Positions 8,801-16,084 of a DNA stretch of 53,281 nucleotides are shown here, piece after piece. Position 1 is the stretch's first letter, and each line of letters opens with the position of its first letter. The position numbers and the translations under genes are program-made. This stretch comes from Halorubrum lipolyticum DSM 21995 (GTDB taxonomy: Archaea > Halobacteriota > Halobacteria > Halobacteriales > Haloferacaceae): NCBI RefSeq assembly GCF_000337375.1, contig NZ_AOJG01000020.1:1-53281 (forward strand). Direction: 5' to 3'. The notes beneath the pieces are model-generated. The model was not told the DNA's origin. It searched no databases and saw only the letters and a list, made by a program, of their open reading frames with translations.

Positions 8801-10144
8801 ATGGACACGCTTCGCGTGACGGGCGGACGGGTGCTCCGACCCGACGGCCGCGTGACGGAGTCGGACGTGACGGTCGACCGCGACGCCGGCACGGTCGTCG
8901 CGGTGGGCGACGAGACCGTGAACGGTGGCGAGACGGCCGGAAGCGGCGAGACCGTCGAGGAAACTCTCGACGCCGACGACACCCTCGACGCCGACGGCGG
9001 GCTCGTGATCCCCGGGCTCGTCAACGCCCACACGCACGTCGCGATGACGCTGCTGCGCGGGTACGCCGACGACAAGCCGCTCGACCCGTGGCTGCGCGAG
9101 GACATCTGGCCGGCCGAGGCCGAGCTCACGCCCGACGACATCGAGGCGGGCGCCGCGCTCGGCGTCCTCGAGATGATCCGGTCGGGAACGACCGCGTTCG
9201 CGGACATGTACTTCGCGATGGACCGCGTCGCGGACGTGGTCGACCGCGCCGGCCTGCGCGCACGGCTCGGGCACGGCGTGGTGACTGTTGGCAAAGACGA
9301 CGCGGACGCTCGCGAGGACGTCGAGGAGAGCCTGCGGGTCGCCCGCGATCTCGACGGCGCCGCGGACGGCCGGATCCGGACCGCGTTCATGCCCCACTCG
9401 CTGACGACGGTCGGCGAGGAGTTCCTCCGCGAGGGCGTTGCCGAGGCGCGCGAGGCGGGCGTGCCGGTCCACCTCCACGCGAACGAGACGACGGACGAGG
9501 TCGACCCGATCGTCGACGAGCGCGGGGAGCGCCCGATCGCGTACGCCGAGGAGATCGACGCGCTCGGGCCGGACGACTTCTTCGCCCACGGCGTCCACCT
9601 CGACGACTCCGAGATCGACCGGCTCGCCGACGCCGGGACCGCGGTCGTCCACTGCCCCGCGTCGAACATGAAGCTCGCCAGCGGGATGGCCCCGGTCCAG
9701 CGGCTCCGCGAGGCGGGCGTCACCGTCGCGCTCGGTACGGACGGGGCGGCCTCGAACAACGACCTCGACCCCTTCGACGAGATGCGCGACGCCGCGATGC
9801 TCGGGAAGCTCGCCGCGGCCGACGCGACCGCGGTGCCCGCCACCGCGGTCGTGGAGATGGCGACCGCCGATGGAGCCGACGCCCTCGGGCTCCCCGGCGG
9901 GCGGATCGAGCCGGGCGCGGCCGCCGACCTCGCGGTCGTCGACCTCGACGCCCCGCATCTGACGCCGGTCCACGACCCGATTTCTCACCTCGCGTACGCG
10001 GCGCGCGGGAGCGACGTGCGCCACACGGTCTGCGACGGCGAGGTGCTGATGCGCGACCGCGAGGTCCTGACGCTCGACGCCGACGCGGTTCAGGAGCGGG
10101 CGGCCGCGGCCGCGAGCGACCTCGTCGATCGAGTCGGCGAATAG
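8801..10144 (+). CDS. amidohydrolase, SAH/MTA/5'-deoxyadenosine deaminase type
   Basis: This 447-residue metal-dependent hydrolase belongs to the MtaD/DadD branch of the amidohydrolase superfamily, cytoplasmic deaminases of S-adenosylhomocysteine, methylthioadenosine or 5'-deoxyadenosine. Motifs: LVIPGLVNAHTHVAM (metal His pair), TLLRGYADDKPLDPWL, SGTTAFADMY, VPVHLHANET (metal His), FFAHGVHLDD (His), and VALGTDGAASNNDLDPFDEM (metal Asp). The N-terminal beta part has an inserted Gly/Glu/Thr stretch (residues about 44-64). SAH hydrolase is encoded 2 kb downstream on the same strand, so both may act on methylation by-products. Exact substrate cannot be read from sequence; a chlorohydrolase/Trz-like role is the alternative. 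Confidence 0.85.
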   Translation: MDTLRVTGGRVLRPDGRVTESDVTVDRDAGTVVAVGDETVNGGETAGSGETVEETLDADDTLDADGGLVIPGLVNAHTHVAMTLLRGYADDKPLDPWLREDIWPAEAELTPDDIEAGAALGVLEMIRSGTTAFADMYFAMDRVADVVDRAGLRARLGHGVVTVGKDDADAREDVEESLRVARDLDGAADGRIRTAFMPHSLTTVGEEFLREGVAEAREAGVPVHLHANETTDEVDPIVDERGERPIAYAEEIDALGPDDFFAHGVHLDDSEIDRLADAGTAVVHCPASNMKLASGMAPVQRLREAGVTVALGTDGAASNNDLDPFDEMRDAAMLGKLAAADATAVPATAVVEMATADGADALGLPGGRIEPGAAADLAVVDLDAPHLTPVHDPISHLAYAARGSDVRHTVCDGEVLMRDREVLTLDADAVQERAAAAASDLVDRVGE

Positions 10145-10212
10145 GAATTTCGAGTCTTAGGCGCTCGGGCTCGATATCGGGAGTGGGTATAGCGAATTGG
10201 TGAAACGATTAT

Positions 10213-10457
10213 TTGTAAGCGATCGAGTGACGTTGCTGTCGGCTGTTTATACGTGATCGACGCTTCTGCGGTGAACACCTCCAAAGCCCCAGCCGTGAGG
10301 ATGGCCCTTTGAGTCCCACCCCGCACCGCAACCGCACAGCCTCACGCCTCCCCAGCCTCGTCGGTCGCCGGAGGCGACCGACTCCCTCGTGCGGGCTGCT
10401 CGCGCCCGGTGGGCGCTCGCAGGCGCACGCCACCGCCCTCGTTCAGTTATAAGCGAT
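10213..10457 (-). repeat. dispersed structured intergenic repeat, copy A
   Basis: This occupies part of the 600-nt gap 10145-10745. Read on the minus strand it contains GAGGCTGGGGAGGCGTGAGG, a GC-rich middle with GGTTGCGGT, then CGGCTGGGGCTTTGG and GTTCACCGC with TCGATCAC. The same order occurs on the plus strand near 38.6 kb (copy B). A 10-bp-stem hairpin (10360-10382, loop GGA) sits just before the GAGGCTGGGG block, where copy B has a different palindrome. The copy is bounded by near-identical direct repeats TTGTAAGCGAT (10213-10223) and TTATAAGCGAT (10447-10457). It codes for nothing convincing. It is a non-autonomous mobile repeat or a structured RNA gene. The rest of the gap, 10458-10710, shows no gene. 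Confidence 0.8.
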
Positions 10458-10710
10458 TGTCGCCGTCACTCTCGGCTTTTAAATACCTCATCGCTACCGA
10501 CGAACTACAACACCCGCTCCCGATCTGCTTCATCACACACAAGCCGATCGAAGTCGGGTCGCGCCCGAGCCGCGAACCGGCCCTCTCGAGACGCAAATCG
10601 ACGGCGGTACAGATCGATTAACCGCTCGGTCCCGCCAAAACGCCAAACCGCTGGGACAGCGCCGTTAACCCGAATACAATCCGGGTAAAACCGGCTTAAC
10701 CGAGTTCCCT

Positions 10711-10718
10711 TTTTATAC
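10711..10718 (+). promoter_or_regulatory. TATA box of the repeat-containing secreted protein gene
   Basis: TTTTATAC lies about 30 nt before the ATG at 10746, giving a predicted transcript start close to 10738-10741. The message would be nearly leaderless. This placement makes a GTG at 10740 a possible alternative first codon. Confidence 0.7.
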
Positions 10719-10745
10719 GGTAACGGTGTCACGACCCGAGTGGAC

Positions 10746-12104
10746 ATGAGCAAACGCACGATTGGCCTGCTGTTGATCGCGGTCGTCGCGCTCGGCGCGA
10801 TGACCGGCGTCGCGGCCGCCGAGGGCGACCTCGGCGTGGCCGTCGACAGAGGCGCGGACGGGGCATCGACGGTCACGGTGACCGAGAACGACACCGCGGT
10901 CGAGAACGCCACCGTCAACGTGAGCGTCGTCGACCCCGCAAACGAGTCGTACGCGGGAGCGGGCGAGTACGAGACTGACGCGAACGGTACCGTCGACCTC
11001 GACGCCCCCGAGGAGGACGTGACGGTGAACGTGACGGCGAGTAACGGGAACGACACCGCGTCGACGACGGCCGACCTCGAGGCCCCCGACGGCCTCGAAC
11101 TCGACGTCGAGGACACCGACGGCGAGCCGGTCGTCACGGTGACGGACAACGACACCGCGGTCGAGAACGCCTCGGTGAACGTCACCGCGGCCGACGAGAA
11201 CGCCACGTACCTCGGCGCGGGCGACTACGAGACCGACGCGAACGGTACCGTCACCCTCGACGCCGCCGAGGAGGACGTGACGATCGACGTGACGGCCGAG
11301 TACGAGAACGACTCCGTCACGGAGACGGTCGATCTCGAGGTCCCCGAGGGGCTCGCAGTCGACGTCGAGAACACCAGCGGTGAACCCGTCGTCACGGTCA
11401 CCGACGACGGCGAGTCCGCCGAGAACGCCTCGGTGAACGTCACCACCGCCGACGGTCAGAACGTCACCTACGTCGGCGCGGGCGACTACGAGACCGACGA
11501 GAACGGCACCGTCACCCTCCCGGCCGCCGAGGAGAACGTCACCGTCGACGTGACCGCCGAGTACGAGAACGACTCCGTCTCGACGACGGTCGACCTGGTC
11601 GCCGAGGGCGGCGAGGCCGACGAGGACCAGCCCTTCGGCCAGCTGATGCAGGACTTCATCGACCGTCTGCAGGACCGCGAGGGCGGCATCGGCGCCGCCG
11701 TCTCCGACTTCGCGACGGAGAACAACCCGGGGAACGCCCCGGACCACGCCGGGAACCCGGGCGGCCCGGACGACGCGGGTAACGGCAGCGACGCGGGCAA
11801 CGCGAGCGACGGTCCCGGTAACGCGCCCGACCACGCTGGCAACGGGAACGACGGCGAGCAGGGGCCGCCGGACCACGCCGGTCCGGGCGGTGACGACGGC
11901 GACGCGAACGAGAGCGACGACGACCAGGGACCGCCGAGCGACGCCGGCCCGGACGCCGACGAGAGCGACGAAGAGGACGGGGACGACGCCGACGCGGAAG
12001 GCGATGACGACGACGCGGAAGGCGGCGATGACGACGACGCCGGGAACGGCCCGGGAAACGGCAACGGGCAGGGCAACGGTAACGGCAACGGCCCCAATAA
12101 CTGA
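10746..12104 (+). CDS. secreted repeat protein with N-glycosylation sites and acidic tail
   Basis: The protein has 452 residues. A Sec signal peptide (KRTIGLLLIAVVALGAMTGVAAA) is followed by three tandem beta-rich repeats of 86-87 residues, roughly 28-290, each with VTVT, the core ENASVNVT, YxGAGxYETDxNGTV and DVTAEYENDS. Each repeat holds several N-x-S/T sequons, as expected for a glycosylated surface protein. A short helical segment (GQLMQDFIDRLQDREGG) leads to a ~150-residue Gly/Asn/Asp/Pro tail ending NGNGNGPNN. No C-terminal membrane helix or PGF anchor motif is present, so it is probably released or bound non-covalently. Repeats resemble Ig-like adhesin modules, but no family is certain. 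An in-frame GTG at 10740 would add two residues. Confidence 0.85.
   Translation: MSKRTIGLLLIAVVALGAMTGVAAAEGDLGVAVDRGADGASTVTVTENDTAVENATVNVSVVDPANESYAGAGEYETDANGTVDLDAPEEDVTVNVTASNGNDTASTTADLEAPDGLELDVEDTDGEPVVTVTDNDTAVENASVNVTAADENATYLGAGDYETDANGTVTLDAAEEDVTIDVTAEYENDSVTETVDLEVPEGLAVDVENTSGEPVVTVTDDGESAENASVNVTTADGQNVTYVGAGDYETDENGTVTLPAAEENVTVDVTAEYENDSVSTTVDLVAEGGEADEDQPFGQLMQDFIDRLQDREGGIGAAVSDFATENNPGNAPDHAGNPGGPDDAGNGSDAGNASDGPGNAPDHAGNGNDGEQGPPDHAGPGGDDGDANESDDDQGPPSDAGPDADESDEEDGDDADAEGDDDDAEGGDDDDAGNGPGNGNGQGNGNGNGPNN
10825..11610 (+). repeat. three tandem 258-261 bp coding repeats
   Basis: The block GTCACGGTG or its variant starts at 10872, 11133 and 11391, so the unit is 261 then 258 bp. 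The second and third units are most alike. They encode the three beta modules of the secreted protein and could recombine to change copy number. Confidence 0.85.
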
Positions 12105-12148
12105 CGGCGCGTCACGCGTCGGTTCGGTTCACACACTGACGGCGGTTC

Positions 12149-12153
12149 TTTTT
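12149..12153 (+). terminator. T-tract terminator candidate
   Basis: Five T residues follow a GC-rich stretch about 45 nt after the stop of the secreted protein gene. Haloarchaeal transcripts commonly end in such short T runs without a stable hairpin. Confidence 0.45.
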
Positions 12154-12207
12154 CCGGACGCGCTCGGTGTCGGCAGGGTTTAGTGCGCCGTGAGCGAACC
12201 GAGAGGT

Positions 12208-13497
12208 ATGAGCGAAACCGCGTATCCGCCGGTGTCGAAGCACCTCTCGGACCTCGAGACGGCCCGAGAGGAGGGGCGCCGGAAGATGGACTGGGCGCTC
12301 CAGCACATGCCGATTCTGAACGCCCTTCGCGACGACTTCGTCGAGGAGCAGCCGCTCGCCGACGAGACGATCGCGATGGCGATGCACGTCGAGGCGAAGA
12401 CGGCGAACCTCGTCGAGCTGCTCGCCGACGGCGGCGCCGAGGTCGCGATCACCGGGTGTAACCCGCTCTCGACGCACGACGACGTGTCGGCCGCGCTCGA
12501 CACCCACGAGTCGATCACCTCCTACGCGGTCCGGGGCGTCGACGACGAGGAGTACTACGACGCGATGCACGCCTGCATCGCCCACGAGCCCACCATCACC
12601 GTCGACGACGGGATGGACATGGTGAAGCTCGTTCACGAGGAATACCCCGACCTGATCGACTCCATCGTCGGCGGCGCCGAGGAGACGACCACCGGCGTCG
12701 ACCGCCTGCGCGCGATGGACGCCGACGGCGAGCTCCACTACCCCGTCTTCGCCGTGAACGACACGCCGATGAAACAGCTGTTCGACAACGTCCACGGCAC
12801 GGGCGAGTCGTCGCTCGCGACCATCGCGATGACGACGAACCTCTCGTGGGCCGGCAAGAACGTCGTCGTCGGCGGCTACGGCCAGTGCGGCAAGGGAGTC
12901 GCGAAGAAGGCCTCCGGCCAGAACGCGAACGTCATCGTCTGCGAGGTCGACCCGCGGAAGGCCTTAGAGGCCCACATGGAGGGGTACGAGGTGCTGCCGA
13001 TGGTCGAGGCCGCGAAGAAGGGCGACGTGTTCATCACGACGACGGGCAACCGCGACGTGATCACCCGCGAGCACTTCGAGGAGATGCAGGACGGCGTCCT
13101 GCTCGCCAACGCCGGCCACTTCGACGTGGAGGTGAACCTCGACCACCTGGACGAGTTGGCCGTGGACCGCTACGAGGTCCGCGACGGCGTCGAGGGGTTC
13201 GAGATGGCCGACGGCCGCGTCCTGAACGTGATCGCCGAGGGGCGGCTCGTCAACCTCGCCGCGCCCATCTCGCTGGGCCACCCGGTCGAGGTGATGGACC
13301 AGAGCTTCGGCGTGCAGGCTGTCGTCGTCCGCGAGCTGGCCGACAACGGCGAGAACTACGAGGCCGGCGTCCACGACGTGCCCGACGAGCTCGACCGCGA
13401 GGTCGCGGACATCAAGCTCGCCGCCGAGGGCGTCGCGTACGACGACCTCAGCGACGAACAGCGCGAGTACATGGACAGCTGGGAGCACGGGACGTAA
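12208..13497 (+). CDS. ahcY: S-adenosylhomocysteine hydrolase
   Basis: This cytoplasmic NAD-dependent enzyme splits S-adenosylhomocysteine to homocysteine and adenosine and so relieves inhibition of methyltransferases. The 429 residues match archaeal AhcY. Visible are the N-terminal substrate part (MALHVE-like AMAMHVEAKTANL, GCNPLSTHDDV, ACIAHEPT), the NAD-binding loop GGYGQCGKGVA, CEVDPRKALEAHMEGYEV, and FITTTGNRDVI with LANAGHFDVEV. The ATG at 12208 is preferred over an in-frame GTG at 12190 because the protein then starts as MSETAYPPVS and a GAGAGG stretch lies just upstream. Two kb upstream is an amidohydrolase that may act on the same substrate. Confidence 0.95.
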   Translation: MSETAYPPVSKHLSDLETAREEGRRKMDWALQHMPILNALRDDFVEEQPLADETIAMAMHVEAKTANLVELLADGGAEVAITGCNPLSTHDDVSAALDTHESITSYAVRGVDDEEYYDAMHACIAHEPTITVDDGMDMVKLVHEEYPDLIDSIVGGAEETTTGVDRLRAMDADGELHYPVFAVNDTPMKQLFDNVHGTGESSLATIAMTTNLSWAGKNVVVGGYGQCGKGVAKKASGQNANVIVCEVDPRKALEAHMEGYEVLPMVEAAKKGDVFITTTGNRDVITREHFEEMQDGVLLANAGHFDVEVNLDHLDELAVDRYEVRDGVEGFEMADGRVLNVIAEGRLVNLAAPISLGHPVEVMDQSFGVQAVVVRELADNGENYEAGVHDVPDELDREVADIKLAAEGVAYDDLSDEQREYMDSWEHGT

Positions 13498-13536
13498 GCG
13501 GGCAGCGGCGAACCCTGAGAAAAGCCTTTGTGAGTC

Positions 13537-13554
13537 TGCATACAACCGTATGCA
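13537..13554 (+). promoter_or_regulatory. palindromic operator candidate of vapBC
   Basis: A perfect inverted repeat, TGCATAC-AACC-GTATGCA, lies between a TATA-like AAAGCCTTTG (13521-13530) and the antitoxin ATG at 13556. It covers the expected transcript start. VapB proteins usually repress their own promoter through such palindromes, so this is the likely autoregulatory site. It also overlaps an alternative ATG at 13550, which argues for the 13556 start. Confidence 0.7.
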
Positions 13555-13555
13555 C

Positions 13556-13792
13556 ATGTCGAAGAGCATCCGCCTCTCCGAGGAGGCCTATGACCGGCTC
13601 GCCGCTCACAAGCGCGAGGACGAGACGTTCTCCGACGTCGTTCTTCGGCTCGCCGGCGAGCGATCGCTGCTGGAACTTGCTGGGGTTCTGAGCGACGACG
13701 AGGCAGACGCGCTCCGTGAAGCCGTCGAGGAGCGGCGTGATCGACGCGCCGCCGAGCTGGAGGACGCCGCTGACCGGCTTCGGGAGGCGTAG
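13556..13792 (+). CDS. vapB: VapB-type antitoxin
   Basis: The product is 78 residues. The N-terminus MSKSIRLSEEAYDRLAAHKR is a ribbon-helix-helix-like DNA-binding segment, with DETFSDVVLRLAGERS following, as in archaeal VapB/DUF217 antitoxins. The acidic helical C-terminus (residues 40-78) would wrap the toxin. The toxin gene starts 1 nt after this stop, a standard toxin-antitoxin arrangement. The first seven residues of the ORF from an upstream ATG at 13550 lie inside the operator palindrome, so 13556 is chosen. Confidence 0.85.
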   Translation: MSKSIRLSEEAYDRLAAHKREDETFSDVVLRLAGERSLLELAGVLSDDEADALREAVEERRDRRAAELEDAADRLREA

Positions 13793-13793
13793 C

Positions 13794-14183
13794 GTGCTGC
13801 TGGACGCGTCGTTCCTCATCGACTTGATGAACGGAGACGAGGACGCCGTCGAAAAGGCTCGGGAGCTGGAGACGGAACTGGTCCAGCAGCGCATCTCCTC
13901 GATGACGCTGTTCGAACTGTACTACGGTATCTCCCGAGCGACCGAATCAGAAAGCGAGCGTCAGAAGGTCGAAGACGTCCTCGCCTCGAAGCCGATCCAT
14001 CCGGCCGACACCGCCGTCATGCGGAAGGCCGGCCGGCTCGCAGGTGAGCTACAGAACGAAGGGACGCCTGTGGCCGACGGCGACGTGATCATCGCCGCCA
14101 CTGCCGAGGTCGTCGACGAACCGGTCCTGACCCGAAACGTCGAGCATTTCGAGCGACTAGATGTCGAGATCGAAAGCTACTGA
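13794..14183 (+). CDS. vapC: VapC toxin, PIN-domain ribonuclease
   Basis: This PIN-domain protein has 129 residues. The acidic active-site residues are visible: Asp in MLLDASFLIDL, Glu in MTLFELYYGI, and Asp in VADGDVIIAATA with a following LTRNVEHF. VapC toxins cut tRNA or rRNA when the antitoxin is degraded. The GTG at 13794 is chosen because it begins the PIN core directly, follows the antitoxin stop by one base and has GGGAGG (13782-13787) at the right distance. All catalytic residues are present, so it is probably active. Confidence 0.88.
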   Translation: MLLDASFLIDLMNGDEDAVEKARELETELVQQRISSMTLFELYYGISRATESESERQKVEDVLASKPIHPADTAVMRKAGRLAGELQNEGTPVADGDVIIAATAEVVDEPVLTRNVEHFERLDVEIESY

Positions 14184-14330
14184 GGACGGAATTTCGACGC
14201 TGAACACCCTTCACTGAACCACACGGTGTCGTGAGCGGCTGTGACGGCGTGAACGCGCGGACGAAGCGATTGGATCGGCGCGATGGCAACGGGCCGACCG
14301 GCTTTTGTGCGGCGCGACAGTACCGATCTC

Positions 14331-14480
14331 ATGAACCTGACCGCGGTGTTACACGCCGGGTTCGGCGTATCAGTTCTGGCCGGGATCCTCATCTCTGACA
14401 CGACGCTCCGAATCGCCGCCTTCGCGCTCGGCGCGGTCCTCTTCGTCGCCGGCATCGTCGTGTCGCGGCGGAGCGACTGA
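14331..14480 (+). CDS. 49-residue membrane protein
   Basis: Two hydrophobic segments (about residues 5-18 and 24-42) are joined by SDTTLR and end in VVSRRSD, giving a small two-helix membrane protein. An in-frame ATG at 14283 would add 16 polar residues, but the shorter start puts the first helix at the N-terminus. Coding bias (GC at third positions) supports translation. Function unknown. Confidence 0.55.
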   Translation: MNLTAVLHAGFGVSVLAGILISDTTLRIAAFALGAVLFVAGIVVSRRSD

Positions 14481-14503
14481 AACCGCACGCCCGGCACGCG
14501 CCC

Positions 14504-14508
14504 TTTTT
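14504..14508 (+). terminator. T-tract terminator candidate
   Basis: Five T residues lie 24 nt after the small membrane protein gene and 26 nt before nucS. They could equally help form the nucS promoter. Confidence 0.35.
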
Positions 14509-14533
14509 CAGCCGCGACCGCCTATGGAGGCCA

Positions 14534-15304
14534 GTGACAGTCACGAGCGTCCACGACCCGAGCCACCGCGAGGCCCTCTGGGAGCTGGAGGACGCCTTCG
14601 AGCGCGGCGACCTGATAAGCGTCTTCGGGCGCTGCACGGTCGCGTATGAGGGTCGCGCCGCCTCCGATCTCGGCGCGGGCGACCGGCTGCTCGTGTTGAA
14701 GCCCGACGGCGCCGCCCTCGTCCACACGGACGAGGGACGCCAGCCGGTCAACTGGCAGCCGCCGGGGTCAGAACACCGCGCCGCGGTCCGCGGGAGACAG
14801 CTTCGCGTGCGCTCCACGCGAACCAACCCCGACGAGACGCTGACAGTCCGTTTTTCCGACGTCCACCAGCTCTCCGCGATGGCCGTGACGGGCGGGCGCG
14901 ACCTCACCCTCCACGGGAGCGAGGAGGACCTCCGGACCCGGATCCTCGAACGCCCCGAACTCGTCGAACCGGGCTTCGAGCCCCGCGAGACCGAGCGCCC
15001 GTCGAGCGCCGGCCCGATGGACGTGTTCGGCGTCGACGCCGCGGGCAACCCCGTCGTCGTCGAGCTGAAACGCCGGCGGGTGGGCCCGGACGCGGTCGGG
15101 CAGCTGGCGCGATACGTGCGGGCGCTCGGCGAGGAGCTGGGGGCAGCGGAGGCCGATCCCGACGGCACCGGCGGCGACGGCGACGACGACGCACCCTTCG
15201 TCCGCGGCGTCCTCGTCGCGCCCTCGGTCACGGACCGGGCCGCAGAGCGACTCGCGGACCGGGGGTTCGACCACGTCGCGCTCGAGCCGACGCCCGAAGA
15301 GTGA
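14534..15304 (+). CDS. nucS: endonuclease NucS
   Basis: This 256-residue protein fits NucS, the RecB-like nuclease that cleaves mismatched or branched DNA in archaea and actinobacteria. N-terminal DNA-binding part: RGDLISVFGRCTVAYEGR, LLVLKPDGAALVHTDEG, PVNWQPPGS. Nuclease core: MDVFGVDAAGNPVVVELKRR (catalytic Asp, then Glu-x-Lys) and AVGQLARYVRAL (Gln). An acidic Gly/Asp loop (residues about 212-222) sits near the C-terminus. The start is GTG with GGAGG immediately upstream. I do not see a clear PCNA-interacting PIP box at the C-terminus. Stand-alone gene in mutation avoidance. Confidence 0.93.
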   Translation: MTVTSVHDPSHREALWELEDAFERGDLISVFGRCTVAYEGRAASDLGAGDRLLVLKPDGAALVHTDEGRQPVNWQPPGSEHRAAVRGRQLRVRSTRTNPDETLTVRFSDVHQLSAMAVTGGRDLTLHGSEEDLRTRILERPELVEPGFEPRETERPSSAGPMDVFGVDAAGNPVVVELKRRRVGPDAVGQLARYVRALGEELGAAEADPDGTGGDGDDDAPFVRGVLVAPSVTDRAAERLADRGFDHVALEPTPEE

Positions 15305-15373
15305 GGCGGGGACGACCGAGAGACGGCCGGTCGGGATCCGAATCGCGAGCCGGCGACGCCTCGGTATCGAAGG

Positions 15374-15380
15374 GTTTATC
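15374..15380 (+). promoter_or_regulatory. TATA-like box of rpl10e
   Basis: GTTTATC lies about 35 nt before the ATG of the L10e gene, consistent with a transcript with a leader of only a few bases. Confidence 0.5.
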
Positions 15381-15412
15381 GCCGCAGCACGGGCTACATC
15401 GGACAAGTAGCC

Positions 15413-15943
15413 ATGTCTGACAAACCCGCCTCTATGTATCGGACGATCGACAAGCCGTCGTACACCCGCCGCGAATACATCACGGGCATTCCGGGCTCGA
15501 AGATCGCCCAGCACAACATGGGCGACCTCTCCGCGGAGCCGGACGACTACCCCGTCCAGATCAGCCTCCGCGTCGAGGAGGAGCTCCAGATCCGCCACGG
15601 CTCGCTGGAGAGCGCGCGCCTCTCTGCGAACCGTCACCTGATCAAGGAGCTCGGCGAGGGCAACTACAAGATGACCCTCCGCAAGTTCCCCCACCAGGTC
15701 ATCCGGGAGAACAAGCAGGCGACCGGCGCCGGCGCGGACCGCGTCTCCGACGGGATGCGGCAGGCGTTCGGCAAGCCGGTCGGGACCGCCGCGCGACTCA
15801 ACGAGGGCGACGTGGTCTTCACGGCGTACTGCGACGTCGAGCAGGCGTCCGTCGTGAAGGAGGCGTTCCGCCGCGCGTACAACAAGCTCTCGCCGCCGTG
15901 CCGGATCACGGTCGACCGCGGCGAGAAGCTGCTCGTCTCGTAG
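15413..15943 (+). CDS. rpl10e: 50S ribosomal protein L10e (L16 family)
   Basis: The 176 residues fit archaeal L10e: [65 protein letters not shown] and ADR-type loop GEKLLVS at the end. It binds the central region of 23S rRNA near the tRNA sites. It is followed by a T-tract. It stands outside a ribosomal cluster, as in other haloarchaea. Confidence 0.97.
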   Translation: MSDKPASMYRTIDKPSYTRREYITGIPGSKIAQHNMGDLSAEPDDYPVQISLRVEEELQIRHGSLESARLSANRHLIKELGEGNYKMTLRKFPHQVIRENKQATGAGADRVSDGMRQAFGKPVGTAARLNEGDVVFTAYCDVEQASVVKEAFRRAYNKLSPPCRITVDRGEKLLVS

Positions 15944-15979
15944 CGATCCCCGACGCTCCCCGTCCGTTCGAGGCGGGTC

Positions 15980-15984
15980 TTTTT
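15980..15984 (+). terminator. T-tract terminator of rpl10e
   Basis: A run of five T residues after GGCGGGTC lies 37 nt past the L10e stop. This is a typical position and form for a haloarchaeal terminator. Confidence 0.5.
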
Positions 15985-16084
15985 CCGTGCGACCGCTCCG
16001 CGTAGCCTCGCCGTCGCTCGCGCGGCCCCTGCGTCGCCCACCGAGCCGAACCCCTGAAATACCTCGCTCGCGTACCGAACCGCA

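Noticed and set aside
10389-10688. Short plus-strand frame in the 10145-10745 gap
   Set aside because: Basic and low-complexity, and it partly translates the dispersed repeat. The repeat is conserved as nucleotides rather than as one protein frame.
10740-10745. GTG two codons before the ATG of the secreted protein as start
   Set aside because: Possible given the TATA distance, but the ATG gives a standard signal-peptide start (MSKRT). Left as an alternative.
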